Source of the DNA: Chromera velia
Lineage: Eukaryota > Sar > Chromeraceae
Direction: 5' to 3'
DNA: 21,016 nt
NCBI GenBank assembly: GCA_018398765.1
Contig: JAHBMJ010000736.1
Span: forward strand, 21,423 to 42,438
The notes beneath the pieces were generated by a model, which was not told the DNA's origin, searched no databases, and saw only the letters and a program-made list of their open reading frames with translations. The position numbers and the translations under genes are program-made. Below are positions 17,101 to 21,016 of this stretch, one piece after another (position 1 is the stretch's first letter; each line of letters starts with the position of its first letter).

Positions 17101-19828
17101 TCAACTTGACCCCTTCTTTCTCCTGGATCGTCTCTCCTCTTTCTTCTTTCTTACCTCGTCTCTGACGCACGCAAATTCCCTGTCATATGCTCAGAAACGA
17201 AAGGTTCGACTGAAAGGCCTTCACGTGCTTTTGCGTCTTGCTATACGCTCTGTTACACCTCCCCCCCCCTCTTCCTCCCCACCGTCGCCCCCCCTCGGTC
17301 GACATGCGTGTGCGTCCATACATATAATTAACTTTGCAGCGACACCCTCGAGTTGACTCTGCAGAACGACCTGCAGTGGGGGGAGAGTGTGAAGTACTCG
17401 TGGGACTGCGCGACGCCCCACTGCCTCCACACTCAGTTCAGAGACCCCAGCGTCACCAATCTGCACGTACGTGGGGTGCCTGCCTGCCTGCCTGCCTGCC
17501 TGCCTCTTTTTTGCTGTCTGTGGGTCTGCACTTCTCTGTCTGCGCATTAGCTTTTTTTCTGCTGCACCGAGTGTCTGTGTGTGTGCGTGAGGGAGGGAGG
17601 GAGGGAAAGAGAGAGAGAAACGAAGGATGGATGAAGGAAGCAATGAAGGAAGGAAAATGGGAAGGAACAAGCTATCGGTGACGTGCGATCGAGGCTTCTT
17701 TAGATAGCTGATCAGAGTGTGTCTGCATTTCTGCATGCATACATGCGCGGAAGGAAGGATTGCAGGTCCACGGATTGCATCGTGCTGGTGGAAGTGAACC
17801 CCCAGTCCTCCCACAGACACACCATCGAAATTCCAGACGAACACTCACCGGGAACCTACTGGTACCACCCGCACCACCACGGATCTACCTCCCTGCAAGT
17901 CAGTCAGTCACTCACTCTGAGGGTCAGTCAGTCAGGGAGGGAGTCTGTCAGTCTGTTGTTCCGTCTCTCATCTTCTTGCGTCTTGGAGACGGACAGGAAG
18001 GCAGACATTCTCGCACACTGGGGGAATGACACGGGGACATCTTGTCTGTCTATTACACCTGTCTGTCAGTCTAGTTGTCTATCCCTGAAGTGATAGATTC
18101 CTTGTTTGAGTAAATGAATGCACGGACGGATTGCTCCATGCAGGTAGGAGGAGGGGCTGCTGGAGCGATTGTGATTGAAGACAGGGAAGGGGACCTCCCT
18201 CCTTCGATTGCAAATTTGGAGGAGAGGGTCGGTACATCGGGAGGTTTCTTTTTTTTTCTGCGCTTTCTTTCTTTCTTTCTTTCTTTCTTTCTGTCTTTCT
18301 TTCTTTCTTTCTTGCTTGCTTGCTTACTTTCTTTCTTTCTTCCTTTCTTTCTTTCTTTTTTCGTTCGTTGGTTCGTTCGTTTGTTCGTTCATTTGTTTTT
18401 TTGTTCGTCCGTCCGTGCGTCCTTCCTTTTTTAGTTTGGCTCGGATTGACTGGCCCCCTTCCCCGCCGCCCTTTCTTTCTGCGTTTGCTTCTTTCTGTCC
18501 GTTCAGGTTTTGGTGTTTCAGGAAATTTCCGTTCTCGAAGAACCCGAATGCGAGAGATCAACTCTCGCTCCGACAGGTGAGGGGGGTGCATGGGTGTGTG
18601 TTTGTGCATGTTTGCGTTTCTGCTGCGAACACTTATGCATGAGGTGTTTACGGGATTTCTCCTCACTCATGAGGTGTTTTGGGGGTTTTGGGGGGGCCTT
18701 TCCTTTTGGGTGCGCTCCTCTGGATGAGCGCTCAATCATGTGCGCGTATGAGGAATCCTGTGGGAGGGCAGTCGACGAACATTCGTGCTGCACGGAGTGT
18801 TGACCCGTACAGGGCATCCGTTTGCGTGAGTCAATTCGTCTTCACGTTGACGGACTCGGGCTCCCTCGTTCGCTTCGGGATCCCTTCATTCGTTCACCCA
18901 TTCATTCATTTACTTATTTACCCACTCTTTCATTCATTCATTCATTTATTCAATTGTTCAGGTTGCGTTTCTGTCCGACGACAGCATTCTTCCCCGAACC
19001 GACATCGGCGGATTTATGCGGTCATTCACTCTCGTCAACGGATTGTACAGACCTCTGATTGACATGGAGACGGTCGGTCGGTCGGTTGCCATGGTCGGTC
19101 GGTTGGTTGGCTGGATAGTGATTCGACCATAGGACCATGAGAGAGGATATTATGGGGGGGGGGGAAGGTTGGACAGGAAACTTCGCAAGTAGCTACAATG
19201 TGACTGACCCGTTTTTCAATTCGAAATGGTTCTTTCTTTGCGTCTTCTCTCCTCTCCTGCTCCCTCCATGAGTGCGTGGGTTCATGTCATTATCTGTTTG
19301 TGTGTGGAAAGGAGTGGGTGTGTATGTGGGGGCTGTGATCGTGCAGGGGCGTTGGTACAGATTTCGAATGATTTGGGCCTCTCTCGCGCAGACCTTCTGG
19401 GTGCGCTTTGGGGGATGCGAGGTCGGTCTCTGCTTGATTTTTTTCCTGACCACCTTCCTCCCTCCCTCGTTTTGCTCTCTGTGTGACAGCTCTCAGCCCC
19501 CTTTTCGTCTGTTCATCTGCATGCCTGTATGCCCGTCTGCTTAATTGTCTCCACCCCCTTTGTGACCTGATGGGGTGTACCTGGTTTGGTCTGTTTCGAC
19601 ATGTCAGGATGATACCTCGTGTGAGTAAACGCGTCCTTCCTTCGTTCGTTCGTTCGTTCCTTCCTTCCTTCCCTCCTTCAGGCAGGGTCTGATGGGTTTC
19701 TGTAGATGTTTCCTTCGTTCCTTCCTTGCTTTATGCAGGTCCGCCTGCTGGCCCTCGACGGCGTCTACCTGAGAGACGCTCCTAACAGAAGAGCCCCTCC
19801 AGATCCCTCCAGTGGGGAGCAGGCATAG
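16659..19828 (+). CDS. secreted multicopper oxidase, N-terminal part only, probably disabled
   Basis: Proposed exons: 16659-16954, 17340-17466, 17766-17898, 18144-18227, 18507-18576, 18962-19072, 19347-19421, 19739-19828. The N-terminus has a signal peptide (SSALLLLLLVSGVKSQS); ATG 16692 is an alternative start. Domain 1 shows IPGPTLRLKPGDTLELTLQN, then LH|VHGLH across the exon 2/3 junction and WYHPHHHGSTSLQVGGGAAG, the first two type 2/3 copper motifs. Domain 2 is partial: LVFQEI, FTLVNGLYRPLIDM, GRWYRFRM and VRLLALDGVYLRDAP. The frame then meets TAG at 19826. The third domain with its HCH copper motif is missing. Exon 3 is 133 nt and changes frame between VHGLH and VEVNP, with about eight expected residues absent. 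Exons 5 and 6 also do not match in phase. Known relatives oxidise phenols or metal ions outside the cell. Pseudogene or assembly errors are both possible. Confidence 0.75.
17032..17097. repeat. (CA)n microsatellite in oxidase intron 1
   Basis: A CA tract with two TACA interruptions lies inside the 385-bp first intron (16955-17339). Confidence 0.9.
17476..17506. repeat. (TGCC)n repeat near an intron start
   Basis: Repeated TGCC units begin ten bases into oxidase intron 2, just after its GTACGT donor. The same intron also carries a GGGA-rich stretch at about 17590-17610. Confidence 0.85.
18265..18361. repeat. (CTTT)n-type pyrimidine repeat in oxidase intron 4
   Basis: Long runs of CTTT with CTTG and CTTC variants, followed by GTTC units to about 18400, fill the intron at 18228-18506. 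The overlapping plus-strand frames rich in FLSFFLSFF are translations of this repeat, not genes. Confidence 0.9.
18893..18952. repeat. (CATT)n repeat before an acceptor
   Basis: CATT-type units lead directly into the acceptor TTGTTCAG of oxidase exon 6, where they may serve as the polypyrimidine-like tract. Confidence 0.85.
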
Positions 19829-20186
19829 TTGCACTAGTACAGTACAGTGTAGAAGCAAAACTGGTACAATACAGTACAGTACAATTCGAGCGGCCCACCC
19901 CGCCCTGCCTCACTAAGTTGGGCGGGCCAGCCGCCGCTCGTCCCACTACCTTTTTATAAGCTTTTAAGCTAAGTTTTAGCATGTTTAGCATGTTTATAAG
20001 CTGAGTTTTAGTAACTTTTTACTAGTGTTTTAGTGAGTTTTCATTATGTTTTTATAGTGATTTAAGATAGTAGATAGTTAAAGTTTGCATTCTAAAATAT
20101 AAATTAGAGAAAAAGATGGCTTCAAGTGAAGCCTCTCAATCACGAAAATACAAGGTTTCTGTTCCACCCCTCGGGTCCTTAGATGA
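19829..20186. other. junction DNA: GTACA repeats, GC-rich inverted segment, AT-rich stretch
   Basis: Just past the premature oxidase stop are repeated GTACA units (about 19835-19884). A GC-rich partly self-complementary segment follows (about 19890-19940), then about 170 bp of AT-rich DNA. No oxidase homology continues. An ATG at 20116 opens a short frame (ASSEASQSRKYKVS) leading toward the transposase remnant in another phase. This looks like inserted mobile-element sequence. Confidence 0.45.
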
Positions 20187-20495
20187 GGTTTTGTGGAAGC
20201 AGCCCCCAAGAACGCCGCCCTCGCCACGGAGGTCTTTCAGGCTGTCAACGCAGCGGGGGTTTCGGAGCGGGGGTTTTCTCTCTACGACCAGGTTTACTTT
20301 GAGAAGAGAAACCGTCTCACCTAGCCGTACCAGGACTTGCTGGTTACTACACACGCCAACCTCCACCTCCAGAGGGTTCATCAGAGGAACGCCGGGCACC
20401 ACAGAAGGAAGGCATTCGATGATGATTTAGATGGAGAGATGGCAGTTGAATACCTGAAGAGCATCGGACTGGAGTTCAGAGAGGCTCCTTTCTGA
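20187..20495 (+). pseudogene. hAT-family transposase C-terminal remnant
   Basis: One frame runs from 20187, has TAG at 20322-20324, and continues to TGA at 20493-20495. Around the internal stop the reading is SERGFSLYDQVYFEKRNRLT, then PYQDLLVTTHANL. This matches the hAT C-terminal dimerisation region, whose typical form is ERxFS...RNRL...xxLvxxxxNL. The in-frame stop and the missing N-terminal catalytic part make it a dead copy. A 104-codon frame from ATG 20116 covers the same stretch in another phase, suggesting at least one frameshift. It lies 0.36 kb past the point where the oxidase gene breaks off, so an element of this family may have caused the truncation. Confidence 0.65.
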
Positions 20496-21016
20496 GTCTG
20501 ACAGAAGGGACAGGGAGGGGAGGGGGGGGCAGACTGCTGAGACTGTTGCTAGGACTGTTGTAATGATGGTATGTGAATTTATATTATATATATATATAAT
20601 TTTTTTCATATGTATAACATATAGTTTCAATTCTTTTGGAAGTTTTGCCTAAGTCACTTGTGGAGTCCTACCCTATGGCGCCGCCCTTTGAGCCTTCGCA
20701 TGCGCCATAATTGAGAGAGCCCGCGTGCCGACGCCATGCTCCGCCGCCGCGTGTATACGCAATCGACTTGCATGCATGTACGTGTTGCGCGCGTCGATCA
20801 AAGTCGTTGAAATCGAGTCTGACCTTCGTATTTAAGCATGCAACATGTTACTCGAGCAACGGATAGCATCGTTTGAGTCTGATGTCTGTTTGGCATAGAT
20901 CAAGAGTCTGAGAGAGAGGAACAGAAAGAGGACTGAGCAGAAACCGTGCAATGATAGAATGAACCCAGCTGATTGGAATAGCAGATCGCTCTAGAGCTAA
21001 ACCTTCTGTAAACTGT
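20496..21016. other. non-coding end of window
   Basis: A G-quadruplex-type run lies at 20508-20529 and a (TA)n tract at about 20581-20600. A TGCATGCA copy is at 20769. No open frame of interest and no continuation of the oxidase gene is visible. Confidence 0.6.

Noticed and set aside
18079-18666. 195-codon minus-strand Lys/Glu/Arg-rich frame and its plus-strand Phe/Leu-rich partners
   Set aside because: These are translations of (CTTT)n repeats in an oxidase intron and cover exons of the opposite strand.

Overview
This window is eukaryotic nuclear DNA. It has spliceosomal introns (GT...AG, about 107-385 bp), long low-complexity protein linkers, many microsatellites, retroelement 3' ends, short inverted-repeat elements and transposase debris. 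There are no operons, no bacterial ribosome-binding sites and no rRNA or tRNA that I can see. GC-rich genes sit among AT-rich repeat blocks. The octamer TGCATGCA, a known apicomplexan ApiAP2-type motif, is strikingly common. My best guess is a chromerid-like alveolate alga such as Chromera. This is inference; another protist alga is possible.

Layout. 1-5122 is non-genic: an (AC)n tract, a 236-bp inverted-repeat element (993-1228), AT-rich DNA, a retroelement 3' tail near 3.7 kb, an AT-rich unit with a coding-like remnant and a 20-bp palindrome (3979-4208), and an (ATCA)n block. 5123-7348 (minus) encodes a KDM4-like JmjN/JmjC histone demethylase. 8158-10804 (plus) encodes a coiled-coil PARP-type ADP-ribosyltransferase. 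These two face away from each other across about 0.8 kb and both look nuclear. 11190-14180 is a retroelement zone. It holds a LINE tail, the 3' end of a minus-strand gene of unknown function, a 5'-truncated LINE (to 13116), and a second inverted-repeat element inserted inside a reverse-oriented LINE 3' end.

15231-16099 (minus, three exons) encodes a secreted cupin resembling short bacterial cupins. It diverges across about 560 bp from a secreted multicopper oxidase (16659-19828, plus, at least eight exons). The oxidase keeps the domain-1 copper motifs and part of domain 2. It appears frame-broken beside the first copper motif and stops early near a hAT transposase remnant (20187-20495). The last 0.5 kb is non-coding.

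Exon structures were worked out by hand from reading frame, splice signals and family motifs. The cupin model joins perfectly in frame. The PARP model needs either a 26-nt intron or a 1-nt correction. The oxidase model has two phase breaks. The most unusual signals are splice donors embedded in (GTCA)n/(GTCG)n tandem repeats, the inverted-repeat element family with about 9-bp target duplications, the TGCATGCA enrichment and the two divergent gene pairs.
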